Assembly: GCA_977006965.1 (NCBI GenBank)
Contig: OZ345367.1
Span: 2,232,001 to 2,296,000 of the forward strand
Direction of reading: 5' to 3'
DNA: 64,000 bases
Source: Phymatolithon calcareum
Lineage: Eukaryota; Rhodophyta; Florideophyceae; Hapalidiales
Part shown: positions 1 through 10,127 of the stretch, piece after piece
Layout of the letters: the number at the start of each line of letters is the position of its first letter
Position numbering within the stretch: the first letter of the stretch is position 1
Notes under the pieces: generated by a model
What the model saw: the letters and a program-made list of their open reading frames with translations, nothing else
Database searches by the model: none
Told to the model about the DNA's origin: nothing
Translations under genes and position numbers: made by a program

Positions 1-798
1 CGCAATAGGCTTCCAGCAAAGCCCATAGCTGGAAGGCAATCGGAAGCTTATTTAAGCAGTCTCCCTTTGTAGTTTTAGTAGAGAGCATCTCATCTTCTCA
101 TCGGAGAGAGATCACCCCTTTTCAAGATAAACCCATTCTTTATCTTATCACTCCCAGTGATTACATGGTGTGAATGCGGATGCGAGGGAACTCACGATAT
201 GCACATTCGGGGGGAAGTCGGGGGCTCGCTGTAGTATTGTGGACCCGGACTGTAAACGGGCACAATCCGCGGTAGTGGTAGGTTGGCAGAGCGCGGTGTT
301 CGAAGGTCCACGAGGTCAACAGAAAAGCGGTTAGAGCGGGTAGTGGCAGGTGAAAGGAGAAAGGGAAAGAAAACAAAGAAAAGGAAGGAGGGAAAAGTGT
401 AGAGAGTAGTGGGTGGGTTGTGGCTTAGGCGGTGTGGTGTGCGCTGTATCCGCGATCTTGAGTGTGAAGGGAGGTGAAAGGCGAGACCGGAGTAGCCCTA
501 GGGAACCGTTATGGATGCGGTCACGAAGGGGTGAGCCGGGAATGCCCGTAGGGATAAAAGAGGAATGTGAGGGAAGGGTGAGGAAGCCCTGACCGAGCTT
601 TAGGGAACCGTTATAGATGCGGGCACGAAAAGTGAAGCCAGAAACCCCCTACCTTCCTTTACTCTCGCACGCGTCGGCCGCGGCTTTAAGTATAGAAAGT
701 GAGGAAATTATGGAGAGGGAATTGTAATTGTAATTACCACTGATGTCCGCAATCGGCGAGAGCTGTAAGCGATCGTGGGTGGTCATCTTGGGTGGCCC
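1..798. other. No gene recognised; two diverged direct repeats
   Basis: No convincing coding region is visible. Near 497-550 and 600-650 the sequence contains two imperfect direct copies of a block starting with TAGGGAACCGTTAT, about 100 bp apart. The block at 360-480 is purine-rich. Nothing else can be supported. Confidence 0.4.
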
Positions 799-1299
799 CT
801 ATACTACACTCGCGGCATCAGCTGCGGCGATATGTATGTTCGGGTTGGAACTCATTCTGCATATGTCTTCGATGGTGGTGAGAGCGAGGCCGAAATCGGA
901 TCTCTCCTTGTTCATAGCTTCAAGACTAGGGACAAAGGTTTTCTGAAGAAAAGTGAAATGCAATTCAAGATTCTTCTCGGATTTGTAGGAGATGACGTCT
1001 CCTTGTTGAAGAGCGCATATGGCTGAAGCAGCTTTCTCACAGAAAATATGTGCGATGGGGAAGGTATAGTTTGTTGAGACAACGATAGTGCTGTTCGATG
1101 CCTCGGCAATTGAAAGGATGCGTTTGGCATCGGGTAATATCAGGTCATGATGGAGAAAAACCATCACAGCAGCTGTGTTTGGGATATTGTCTTCTTCCAC
1201 ATCAGAGTGGAATGCGGGGACGTAGTCCAATGCACGAGCAAGCGAGAATGTCAGTGGGACTGCTTCGAAATGCTTGTTGCTCGAAGGAGCCAGATGCAT
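799..1299 (-). CDS. Hypothetical ORF, possibly a gene fragment
   Basis: This is a 166-codon open frame with protein-like composition (alternating hydrophobic and polar stretches, few low-complexity runs). It starts at an ATG at 1299 and ends in TAG. The same frame is open only about ten codons upstream before a stop. I do not recognise a family. It contains alternating beta/alpha-like segments such as AAVMVFLHHDLILPDAKRIL, but no catalytic motif I can name. No partner gene lies nearby. It could be one exon of a larger gene, a relic, or a chance frame. Confidence 0.3.
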   Translation of the reverse strand: MHLAPSSNKHFEAVPLTFSLARALDYVPAFHSDVEEDNIPNTAAVMVFLHHDLILPDAKRILSIAEASNSTIVVSTNYTFPIAHIFCEKAASAICALQQGDVISYKSEKNLELHFTFLQKTFVPSLEAMNKERSDFGLALTTIEDICRMSSNPNIHIAAADAASVV

Positions 1300-1483
1300 T
1301 ACGTCGGACGGAATACAAAGAGTTTTTTAGTCAACATAAGGTGAGCTTGAAAGCTCAATATCGCCTCGTGAACCGACAGTCAAGAGAATCGGCCTGATAA
1401 TTGTGGTAATGTTGAAGCTTACCGGACATTGAATTGGAGATCATGCAGTTCTTTCAGTTCATTCATTTTGCCTTTTCCCCTAA

Positions 1484-1684
1484 TGGGGCTGCTTGCGATT
1501 CGACGGTCTAAGCTTCTTCCATTCTATCCTATCGTTAGCGAGTTCGAATTCGGCTTTAACGTCTCGTCCAGGTGCGTCACCAAAGAGTGATTCTCGCGTT
1601 CGTCTGACGCATTGTAGCAGCACCTGGCGAACCAGGCGGCGCTCGATGCGGTTCTTTATATACTCTTCAATGAGAATTTGAGCA
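1484..1684 (-). other. Repeated coding remnant (RIEWKKLRPSN tail)
   Basis: A minus-strand frame of about 66 codons without an initiator ends in a stop. Its last residues include DRIEWKKLRPSN. The same peptide, again just before a stop, recurs on the plus strand near 59148-59205. Two copies at unrelated places suggest the tail of a transposon ORF, perhaps a LINE, but the family is not identified. Confidence 0.3.
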
Positions 1685-1699
1685 ACTGTACAGAGCCTG

Positions 1700-2860
1700 C
1701 TAATGACCTGCTGTCATCTAAGGTTACCAATTGAATAGATGTACATGGAGAGTTTCTGAATTAGTGTACTGTACGAATATAACAGTAGTGGGTTTTGGCA
1801 AAAATTGTACGGTCTTTTTTTCGGTTGGTATGACTCTTCAATTAGGAACCGTACCGAAATGTCTTGACTTACGTTGGCAAACGCATGGGTTAAGTACTGT
1901 ATGATATGCTGTAATCGCGTTGGACTAGCAGCATTCAATCGTCCGTCTCCTACTCCGAGCACAGGCGTACACAGCACACCACCCACTATGCAGGAGGGCA
2001 ATATTAAGATCATTGCGCTATAGGCGCTTCAATTTAGGGACTGAGCGCATGCCGCTTGTGTCCTGAGAAGGCACCATCACAGCTGTTTCCAGAAATGGCG
2101 TCTGAGGCGCTGTCGCTACGTCGTGCGTGAGATTGTCGCGGCATAGTGCATGCACTGCGGAATCGATGATAGAGGGCTAGGCGCCATGCATCACAAACAA
2201 GAAAAGATGATGTGGAAAGCGCGTAAGGGATCGTGGAGGTATGTGGAAATTGGCTAGAGTAGATCGTAGCAGTACCTTTTCGCGCCAATTCAGAACCGAA
2301 TTGCTCATCTATATTTAGCCCGATATTCCGAAATTTCGGTGAGATAATTTCGCTTTCAGTTGCTTGCTGTACGTTTTTACCGCAAAAAACACCGAAATGA
2401 GACCGAATTCGGTTTTCCAAAACACACTAGTAAGGTGAGAAGAACGGCAGACTTGTTTTCGTGATCTAAATATCTTATCTGCATATGGCCATGGTGTCCA
2501 ATATCATTGGTCTATTTATGAGATGAGCAATCAATCCTGGCAGGGTGTCGAACAATCTGCTACTAGCGCGTAGATAGTCGAAAATAAAATGGTGAAAATT
2601 AAAAGATTTTCAATTTTGCTCGTAAAACAATTCAAAAGCGTAAAACTTTACCGTTAGCCTTACGATGACCGTCCCGGTCACACTGTAGGCAAATGGCGTC
2701 CCGTCTAGTTGGCTTTTCAGAGCGCAAATCGAATATAAGTTTACTTCAACGCGGTTCTCTCTGTCTTTTGGTGCGTTTCACCATCCCTCTTATCAAAACA
2801 TCAATGCTAACTCTACTGGTTCAAATTCTATCCCTAAATAATGGATATTTTCTTATCCAT
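1700..2860. other. No gene recognised
   Basis: Only short frames with unlikely composition are present (for example 1714-2013 and 2034-2420 on the minus strand). There are no terminal repeats or RNA motifs that I can support. Confidence 0.4.
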
Positions 2861-2864
2861 AACA

Positions 2865-3021
2865 GTGTCTATTATACACGCAAATAACTCCTCGTTAACT
2901 TCCAGCTGGAACCTCGATATCACCACGGGGAGATTTTCGTCAACATTACAGCGGGAATATGATGATATCGAGGTTCCAACTGGAAGTTAATGAGGAGTTA
3001 TTTGCCTGTATAATAGATACT
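2865..3021. repeat. 58-nt foldback inverted repeat
   Basis: The left arm 2865-2922 and right arm 2963-3021 are inverted copies that match over almost their full length with a few differences (both contain AAATAACTCCTC or its complement). They are separated by a 40-nt spacer. The right arm ends only about 4 nt before the copia LTR at 3026. This could be a foldback MITE or a strong hairpin. Confidence 0.7.
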
Positions 3022-3025
3022 ATGT

Positions 3026-3255
3026 TGTTAGCAAATTATGAATTCAAGTTTTATTCGGGGCTTCCTTAGTTGAATGGGAGATCACTTCTTCTGTGTGTCT
3101 GTCTAAAGTTTTGTACTCATTGGGATCGGCCGTCCCCTTTTATAGGCATTTTTGGAGTCCAGTCAAAGGACTCAGTGAAATGAACCTTGACTGTTCTTGA
3201 CTCTTGTTGATTCATACCAGGAACTCACACTAATTCAAGTGGTCAGGTCTTCACA
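3026..3255 (-). repeat. 3' LTR of copia-1
   Basis: This 230-bp block matches 8632-8861 almost base for base from TGTTAG to TCACA. The adjacent purine-rich tract at 3256-3267 (minus strand) marks it as the 3' LTR. Confidence 0.9.
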
Positions 3256-3460
3256 ACACCCCACCTCGCTAACTGCTACTCATCTATTAAATGAGGGAGA
3301 CTATCGTTATCGTCACCGGAAGACTCAGTATAAGTATTGCTCGTATTCCCTTGATCGAACTCTAGTGTTGAGGATGCGGTTCGTAAAAATGGCCTTTGTC
3401 CCCCAATAAAAACTTCGGTGGAGTTGATTACGTTCAATTAATAGGTGACATACTTATCAT

Positions 3461-3896
3461 TTTGCATGGAAAACACGCCAATCAGTTTCATTCCACTCGC
3501 TCCGTTGTAAAGAAGATCAGTTTGTTGTGCACTGAACGGTGAGCTGTAACGAGTGGAACATCAGTTGATTTCCAATTTAGATTTGCCCAGTTTGTTACGG
3601 TATCTTGGCACATAGTACACGTCAGGAATTATGATTGGTCCTTGATGTGTGACGATGCGTATTGTGCCTTTGGCCCAGGTATTTACCTTGCAGCATTCAC
3701 TTGTAACCGTTAACGATCTTGTTCCGCACATTGCAAAGGTCGTAAAGGCATAGAGATCAGTGCACGTTTGTTCGGTGGCGTTCGTACCGAGAATCCACTC
3801 TGTGTCGAACATGAGCGTCATGTCGATTCTTGTTTGTGTGATAGTGACTGGATAGTCGTACTTGCTATACACACGTTTGCTATATGTATACACCAA
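3461..3896 (-). pseudogene. Copia protease fragment, extra copy
   Basis: The minus-strand frame shows a copia protease pattern: WILGTNAT where WILDTGAT is expected, then IIIPDVYYVP and a degenerate NKLGKSKLEIN where NLLSVSKL is usual. After a stop, the same frame continues with residues typical of the protease to pre-integrase linker. The catalytic D-[ST]-G is lost (LGTNAT). It lies downstream of the RNase H end of copia-1 and upstream of the 3' LTR, so it does not belong to the normal pol order. It is probably a fragment of another copia copy. Confidence 0.55.
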
Positions 3897-4068
3897 TATG
3901 ACACCCCACCTGTTTCGATGCTTTTAATTCTTGTCTCTTTTTTTTAAATTAGGTCTCAATTTTTGATTACGCCCGTTCAAATTGAGAGTACCCCAATTTG
4001 ATTCGTATTTGACCTTAATTTTTGTCCACTCAGTGGTTTTGTTATCATATCTGCCAGCATTTCATCTG

Positions 4069-4650
4069 TGTTATGAGACAATATGATAGGACGACTAGGC
4101 TAAAGATGTGTGTACCTGATCAGGAACATGTGTGAACCTATGGTGTAGTGTATATGAAGGATGTGTATCCTCAACAAGTATGTGTATCCTAACAATTGTC
4201 TTATCGAAGTAATCAGGGGTGGAGAAAGAGGAAAAATGAGCGAAACGATGCGTATCCACAACATTCCCCCGCACCCTGATGAATGAGGAAGACTATTTTC
4301 TTGGGAACTTTTTGCGAACTGAAAATCTTGAGCACCGTTGTTTTCGTTGTAAATTTGCTTGAGGTTTTGTGGGTGACCTTGAACCGTGTATTGTGTTGTT
4401 GCTTGAATTTGTATTGTAAACGTGGCGGTCGTGTTATACTTGTCCTTGTGGTTCGAGAATTTTTGCCATGTATTGTGGTATACCCAACCGGAATCGAACT
4501 GAGAACCTTTATTTGCGCGGTTAGTGTGATGGGCCCATAACCTGTTATGAGACAATATGATAGGACGACTAGGCTAAAGATGTGTGTACCTGATCAGGAA
4601 CATGTGTGGACCTATGATGTAGTATATATGAAGGATGTGTATCCACAATA
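4069..4650 (-). mobile_element. TRIM-like miniature LTR retrotransposon nested in copia-1
   Basis: Two direct repeats starting TGTTATGAGACAATATGATA lie at 4069-4263 (195 bp) and 4543-4650 (108 bp, internally deleted). Both keep the LTR ends. The 279-bp interior has no coding capacity. On the minus strand it starts with GGTTATGGGCCCATCACAC, complementary to the anticodon half of initiator tRNA-Met, and ends with a purine tract GGGTGCGGGGGAA just before the 3' LTR. The 5-bp target duplication ATCTG flanks it exactly (4064-4068 and 4651-4655). Removing it restores the copia RNase H frame. Size, short LTRs, PBS, PPT and lack of genes fit the TRIM class. Confidence 0.85.
4524..4542 (-). promoter_or_regulatory. 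Half-tRNA-Met primer-binding site of the TRIM element
   Basis: Directly inside the LTR end at 4543, the minus strand reads GGTTATGGGCCCATCACAC. The plus strand (GTGTGATGGGCCCATAACC) resembles the anticodon arm of initiator tRNA-Met. This is the half-tRNA priming mode known for Drosophila copia and yeast Ty5. Further inside (about 4478-4510) is a B-box-like AGTTCGATTCC followed by GGTATACCA. It does not fold as a tRNA. Confidence 0.6.
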
Positions 4651-5277
4651 ATCTGTTCCTATTTGTGAGAGAATAATTTCTCCTCTTTGAATTAATTCTC
4701 GAATATGATAAACTCTTATATGGACAAGTTTAGATCTTTGAAAGTTCCCATTGCCATTTGCCCAATTAATTGAGCCCGCGTCATCTTGGTATAAAATTGT
4801 AGAATCTGACTGTATGTATCCAAACTCATAGAGGAGCTTGCGAATGCATACAACTTCCTTTGAGGCCGCCGATACATTTACGTACTCAGCTTCAGTGGTT
4901 GATATGGCTATGCATTTCTGTTTCGTGCTTCGCCAGCCTATTACAGATTCACCAATCATCATTTTATTTCCACTGACAGAAATGTGCTGGGCACTGCCTG
5001 CTCAATCTGAATCTGCGTGCGCGTGTAACGTTGTGTTGGTCAGTCTGAAATGGAGACCAAGAGCTTTTGTCCCTTTTAGATACCTGAATATACGCTTGAT
5101 GCCTATCCAGTGGACAGGTCTTGGCTTTGATACCTGCCTGCTGAGAATATTCACTGCTATTGCAATATAAGGTCGAGTACGGGTACTCAGGTACAACAGC
5201 TGGCCCATAGGTTCTCTATGTGGCACTTCTGAAATCTCCTTGATTTCACTCTCAGAAGGTTCTCTCACTTCTGTGAG

Positions 5278-6051
5278 CTATTTGTAATGTCCTGTATCCA
5301 TTTGTGTTGGCACAGGCTTACATTCTTTCATTCCAGTTTTGTCCAAAATTTCATTGACGTACTTTTCTTGTGAAAGTATTATGGAATCTTTGCTCTGGAT
5401 TATTCTCACACCGAGAAAATATTCCGCTTTTCCCAGGTCTGTCACTTTGTAGTGATCTGTAAGTTCCTTCTTGACTGTTTCTAAAAGTTTCAAGTCATTG
5501 GATATAATGAGCATATAATCCACGTAAACGAAGAGTCTTACATAATTATTTCCTTCAGTTCTTACAAAAGAGCTTTCTGCGTAATCGTATTTCTTAAATT
5601 TCAGTTTGGACAAAGTGTTTGCAAGATGTGTATGCCACACCCGTGGTGCTTGTTTCAGTCCATAAAGACTCTTATTCAGTAGCAGAACTTGGTCCTTCTT
5701 ATCTGTATTAAAACCAACAGGTTGTTCCATGTATACTGTTTCGTCCAGTTTCCCGTATAGGAAAGCATTCGAGACATCCATATGGTGTATATGAGCTTTT
5801 TCATACTGCGCAAGTGCTAAGGCAACCCTTATCGTTTTAAAGTCTACAACTGGAGCGTTAATATCGAGATACTCTCCAGGTCTCTGCATGTTTCCACATA
5901 CAACAAGCCTGGCTTTGAAGCGTTCAATTGTGCCGTCGTATCTTCGTTTGATTTTAAGTAGCCCCTTGCACGCCAGTACTCGAGCATTTCTTGGTCTTGA
6001 TACTGGCTCGAATGTGCCACGTTGCATTATTGACATGTATTCCCTCGCCAT
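5278..6051 (-). pseudogene. Copia-1 reverse transcriptase
   Basis: This frame carries the copia reverse transcriptase (RVT_2 type): KARLVVCGNMQRPGEYLDIN, then HIHHMDVSNAFLYGKLDETV, then LNKSLYGLKQAPRVW, then the active-site region FVYVDYMLIIS. The conserved second Asp of the YVDD box is Tyr here, so the polymerase is inactive. It ends with the GKAEYFLGVRI block. It would make the cDNA of the element in the cytoplasmic particle. It is separated from the integrase part by a frameshift and spacer. Confidence 0.9.
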
Positions 6052-6164
6052 TGACTCTAGCCACTGGTCTTGATAGTCGGACGCGAGGGCCCGATCTAGT
6101 GTTGGATTATCAGGGTCATACGGCTTTTTAATTGCTGCCGCTGTTGCGAATCCTTCTAAGTACT

Positions 6165-7506
6165 TCAGTCTCCTCCTTTCTCTCTGTGGAAATCGCGAGA
6201 TTGATCTCTAATGGCAATATTGCGAGAGGATTGTACAGCATTGCCGGAATCAGTACGTGTATGAGCGAGATTGTCTTCTTCCTCATCACTATCTGTGTCC
6301 GAAAAAATTTCATCAGCAGAAATAGTACTTGATTCTTCATCACCAGTGGTATAATCTGTGTCAGAATCCATGCTGGTGTTAGCATTTCGACCATACTCAT
6401 AGCCAGGGAAGCATTTTTCGTTAAATTGTGCATGACTCACATGCATTACCTCCCTTTTTACAGTATTGAAAACCTTGTAAAGCTTGTTGCTTGTACACCG
6501 CACCAGAATCATGGGTACTGCCTTGGATTCTAGTTTTGTTCTGAGCTCTGCAGGCACTGTGACCATAGTCTGGCATCCAAATACCCTTAAATTTGAAATA
6601 TCTGGTTTTTCGGAGTTGAGAATTTCGTATGGGGACACTCCCTGCAATGCTTTCGAGCTTATTCTGTTTTGTATGTAAACAGAGTATAGTATAGCTTCTC
6701 CCCAGAACCTGTTATTCAGTCTGGCCTTGAGAAGCATCGAACGCATCTTTCCGGTTAATGTTCTGTTCATGCGTTCGGCAATTCCATTGGACTGAGGGCT
6801 ATAGCTGGCCGTAGTCGTGTGTATTATTCCGTGTTGAGATAAGAATGACTGCATATCTTTGTTCACGTATTCTCCGCCATTATCTGTATGAAGTCGTTTG
6901 ATTGACATATTGTTTTGTTCTTCGAACTCAGTTTTGAAACTGACTTGTAGCTTGGTCTTTGGTTCGTATCAGGGCAACTGCTGTATACCGTAATTTTCCG
7001 TCGATAAAAGTAACGAAGTATCTTGCTTTTCCCCAGCTTTCTGCTCTAAGAGTCCCACATACATCAGAGAAAATAATTTCTCCTATACTTGTGTTATTTG
7101 TGACAAGTTTTTCTTTGTATGAACCCCGTGCTTGCTTTCCTTCTGCACAGGGCTCGCAATATATTTCATCTGGTTCCGTATCCAGATATCGGCCAATGAC
7201 AGCTCGTGTCCTGTTCATGTGTTTTATGGCTTCTCGATTCGTGTGTCCCAGTCTATTGTGCCATAGTTCTAATCCATCAGTGTCGTTGGAAACTGTGGAT
7301 TTACTGATATTGACACTAGGAATGTGCACTCTATTTAGTACGTTTGCACGTAGTTCGTAAAATCCGTCGGAGCCTTTCTCTGCACGACATACCATCTGCT
7401 TTGATGATGGTGCAGTTACCCTTTGAGAACATAGAATGTAAATTATTTTCATCCAGAGCAGCTTTAGAGATGAGGTTAATCCCAAGCTCTTTGATGAACA
7501 TAACAT
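6165..7506 (-). pseudogene. Copia-1 pre-integrase and integrase region
   Basis: Two overlapping frames make up this region. At 7506-6928 the GAG-pre-integrase motif LWHNRLGHTNREAIKHM and the zinc-binding CEPCAEGKQARGSY precede the first catalytic Asp region (IIFSDVCGTLRAESWGKARY). From 6908 the frame gives HTDNGGEY and SPQSNGIAERMNRTL, which hold the second Asp and the Glu of the D,D-35-E core. The two parts are joined by a frameshift between 6955 and 6908. An acidic linker follows (6230-6390). The integrase would insert the cDNA; in this copy it is broken. Confidence 0.88.
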
Positions 7507-7741
7507 TTGTCAGTCGCAACCAGGTTATATGTCCGTTATGATCAACAGTTATGTCGATATCTCCAGTCAAGTCGCTTTGAACAGTTCTGTTATCTCCAAG
7601 TGTGACACTAAATTCTCTTTGAGGAGTCAAGTTTTGGAGTATGCTTATGTCGAGACACATGTGATGTGCAGCACCACTATTCACAATGAAACACACAATT
7701 TTCGGTAAATGCATTGGCTGCCAGCGCTGCTCCCTTTGCAA
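7331..7741 (-). pseudogene. Copia-1 protease
   Basis: The frame contains CFIVNSGAAHHMC. In copia proteases this position reads with Asp (DSGA), so the catalytic Asp is replaced by Asn. It continues with VTLGDNRTVQSDLTG and FIKELGINLISKAAL, as expected for the protease C-terminal half. A frameshift near 7400 leads into the integrase frame. Upstream it is in frame with gag apart from one TAG. Confidence 0.8.
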
Positions 7742-7828
7742 TCGTAAGGATGGTTTTTCATTTCCCTTGTTATTCTTTTTATGCCTCTCATTTCTCCTGC
7801 CCTTATACTTCGGACTCTTAGGATTGAA

Positions 7829-8584
7829 CTAACAACTTTCAACTGCATGTCCGGGCTTCTTGCATAGTGTACATGTAAGATTACTTGCTCTTGAAGTCGA
7901 AAGAGCAGCAGTACAATGTTTGACACTATTTACTGAGCCCTCGCTTTGTGAGTTTGTCTTGGTCATTTTTGAGTTACACTCTTCAATCAACCGCGTTGAC
8001 ACTGTTTCCCAGGTTGTCTTTGACTCATCCATTGTACGAATAGCTGCCACAACAGCATCATACATACTGTGTTCGTCAATCGAGAATAAAAGAATCGCTA
8101 CTTGTGTGAGCTCATTAATTGGCATGCCTGCATTTGACAACATTGTAAAACTGGTTTCCAAGTCACCAATATGGTCTGCCATTTTCTCCTTAGTTTTTAG
8201 CTTCTTTTTGTACACTTCAATTAATAAATTCAGTTTCCCACTTTTAGTTTTGGCGTCATACCGAGATTCAAATTTCTTCCACGTTTGGGCAGGGTCATCG
8301 GCTATCATTTGTACTGTTTTTAAAGGTTTGTCTCCAAGTTCTGTTATAATCCATGCAGATGCCTTACTCGATCGTGCATTAAATTCTTTTAGTGCAGCAA
8401 TCGCAGCGTCAGAAGGTGCATCTTCATTAACGGGTACAGGAGAAATCTCGTTTGCAGTGACAATGCCTTTACAGTTCTTGGTTTCCAAGACAGCGAGTAC
8501 TCTAAGCTTCCAAAGATGAAAAATGTCAGTACTTTTTACATTAAATTTAGGAAGTCCTAATCTATCTTCTTTCGATACGTTCAT
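7829..8584 (-). pseudogene. Copia-1 gag
   Basis: The frame gives a copia capsid with the usual core (KTVQMIADDPAQTWKKFESR, then LETSFTMLSNAGMPINELTQ) and a C-terminal zinc knuckle CTLCKKPGHAVESC. It ends in TAG exactly where copia gag-pol usually has Trp after the last knuckle Cys, a one-base change from TGG. The same frame continues into the protease. The ATG at 8584 is the best start; an upstream TTG is not needed. The start lies just after the primer-binding site. Confidence 0.85.
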
Positions 8585-8620
8585 CGTGTTGCTAAATTTT
8601 GTTTTTTTTAACAATGTTCT

Positions 8621-8630
8621 GGTGCTACCA
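8621..8630 (-). promoter_or_regulatory. Copia-1 tRNA primer-binding site
   Basis: The minus strand reads TGGTAGCACC one base inside the 5' LTR. It is complementary to a tRNA 3' end GGTGCTACCA. The gypsy element at 30-36 kb has the same ten bases at its own PBS. Confidence 0.75.
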
Positions 8631-8631
8631 C

Positions 8632-8861
8632 TGTTAGAAAATTATGAATTCAGGTTTTATTTGAGGCTTCCTTAGTTGAATGGGAGATCACTTCTTCTGT
8701 GTGTCTGTCTAAAGTTTTGTATTCATTGGGATCGGCGGTCCCCTTTTATAGGTATTTTTGGAGTCCAGTCAAAGGACTCAGTGAAATGAACCTTGACTGT
8801 TCTTGACTCTTGTTGATTCATACCAGGAACTCACACTAATTCGAGTGGTCAGGTCCTCACA
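8632..8861 (-). repeat. 5' LTR of copia-1
   Basis: This 230-bp LTR is nearly identical to 3026-3255 and is bounded by TG...CA. The primer-binding site adjacent to it on the inner side marks it as the 5' LTR. Confidence 0.9.
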
Positions 8862-8866
8862 GCATA

Positions 8867-9500
8867 TGTTGCAATCTCTATGAAAAACTTCGAATCTGAG
8901 TCAGAAACATACATCAAATCACAAAATCGCTCCGTACTCGAAAAGTACGGCAGCTAGAGCAATTCTGAGACCAGAGTATATGACAATTTCGGAGATATTT
9001 GTCTTTTCTCCCTCGCGTCCACCTATATATGCAAAAAAAGCGCTTCGTCATGAAATAGGGATGGATTTCTATTATACGTTGACGAAGGCTACCGTAGTAT
9101 TACTAACTTTAGTCTTCGGTAGAACTCGGACGAGACGGATCAGACCCAGTTTCAGTCCGGTACACTGCAATTCGGACTGGATTCCGACGGACTCACTGTC
9201 CGCGAATGTTTTTCGGATCGAATTTGGATTGGATCTGCAGACGGACAGTTTTTTCGGTACGGATCGGACTGAGTCCGAAAAAAATCAGATCGGATCTCCC
9301 TCGTATTTACAGGAAAAAATCAAAAAATATATATAGTAATATTCCATGCTGTGATAAACATCGCAGAGAGATTAGTTTTTAAAAATTCCTAGGATCCTAG
9401 GGGTTCTTTTTCCGTAAGTCACTGCAGTGCGCTTTTCACACTGTCTAGCTACACAAATCCTAATAATTGGCTCCAGATTTCATTTTCCAGCAATGATTTT
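8867..9500. repeat. Noncoding; CGGAT/CGGAC-rich simple sequence
   Basis: No gene is seen. Between about 9120 and 9300 the sequence is built from many short variants of CGGAT, CGGAC and TCCGA in both orientations. A 14-bp perfect palindrome CCTAGGATCCTAGG lies near 9388-9401. Confidence 0.4.
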
Positions 9501-10022
9501 GATAAAGGGCAAGAAATAATGCAATGCGAAACGGTGTCCAAAATTCGAAGCAACTGCTTGCAGTGTTCAGTGCTTGCTTCCGCGAATTCCGTTTTCGCGC
9601 AAACCCTTAGCTGCGTTCCAGAAATTAATCTTAATTCATATTTTCTGGGTCCGCATCCTAACCTAATACCAGAAATCGATTCAGCGCGAAAATCTGGTCC
9701 AGAACACTTAAGAATATCTGATTTCTATTTTTAACTTAGAGAACAAATTGCTCTAGAGATCCCCATATACTGTACAGTAACACATATTGGAATTCGTTTT
9801 GGAACGCGGTACTGTACTACGTAGGTGCATTTCAAGCGATCGCCTTGCTCCTTCAGAGATGAGTCTCGTGCACTCGGGATGGAGGAAATGCGGTCTGAAA
9901 AGTCGCGCCATTCCGTCAAAGCCCATGCGTGAACAATTCGTACACAGACCAATGAAATTGGTTTCTGTGGCTACAGACAGGCAGCGGATTTTGCACTGTT
10001 TTTTGAAAATTAGCTATTTTTG

Positions 10023-10054
10023 TGCCTCCATGAAACATATGTTTCATGGAGGCA
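10023..10054. repeat. 32-bp perfect palindrome
   Basis: TGCCTCCATGAAACAT at 10023-10038 is followed without any spacer by its exact reverse complement at 10039-10054. It is not at the end of any element I can see. Confidence 0.9.
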
Positions 10055-10127
10055 ACAATCAGGGAAGAATGACTGAGGCCGAAGACAAATTGGATTTATA
10101 GATGTTGCACGCGCACAAGACTCCGAT

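Larger units (their letters stand above)
3977..5268 (-). pseudogene. Copia-1 RNase H domain, split by a TRIM insertion
   Basis: From 5268 the frame gives the copia RT/RNase H junction (YLSTRTRPYIAIAVNILSR, then the RYLKGTKALGL block). It reaches DSD, then TGA, then AG, where a Trp is normally found in the copia DWAG motif. It continues through the conserved STTEAEYV block. After removing the nested element at 4069-4650 the frame runs on as GTDEMLADMITKPLS and ends with GVLSI and TGA at 3977. The in-frame TGA at about 5002 is a single G-to-A change away from TGG. Confidence 0.8.
3026..8861 (-). mobile_element. Copia-type LTR retrotransposon (copia-1), decayed
   Basis: Two 230-bp LTRs (3026-3255 and 8632-8861), nearly identical and bounded by TG...CA, flank a minus-strand internal region. 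Reading in element order the domains are gag with a zinc knuckle, protease, GAG-pre-integrase, integrase, reverse transcriptase and RNase H, which is the copia order. The primer-binding site TGGTAGCACC sits one base inside the 5' LTR (8621-8630) and a purine tract GAGGTGGGGTGT abuts the 3' LTR (3256-3267). The reading frame is broken by frameshifts and stops, and catalytic residues are mutated, so the copy is dead. The 5-bp flanks (3021-3025 and 8862-8866) do not match. A TRIM-like element is nested at 4069-4650. Confidence 0.93.

Noticed and set aside
4478-4542. A tRNA gene in the TRIM interior
   Set aside because: The stretch has a B-box-like motif and a tRNA-Met-like anticodon arm, but on opposite strands, and it does not fold. 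It is a primer-binding site and adjoining sequence.
7860-8519. A 219-codon plus-strand frame
   Set aside because: It is antisense to copia-1 gag.
3021-8866. A target-site duplication for copia-1
   Set aside because: The flanks TATGT and GCATA do not match, so none is claimed.
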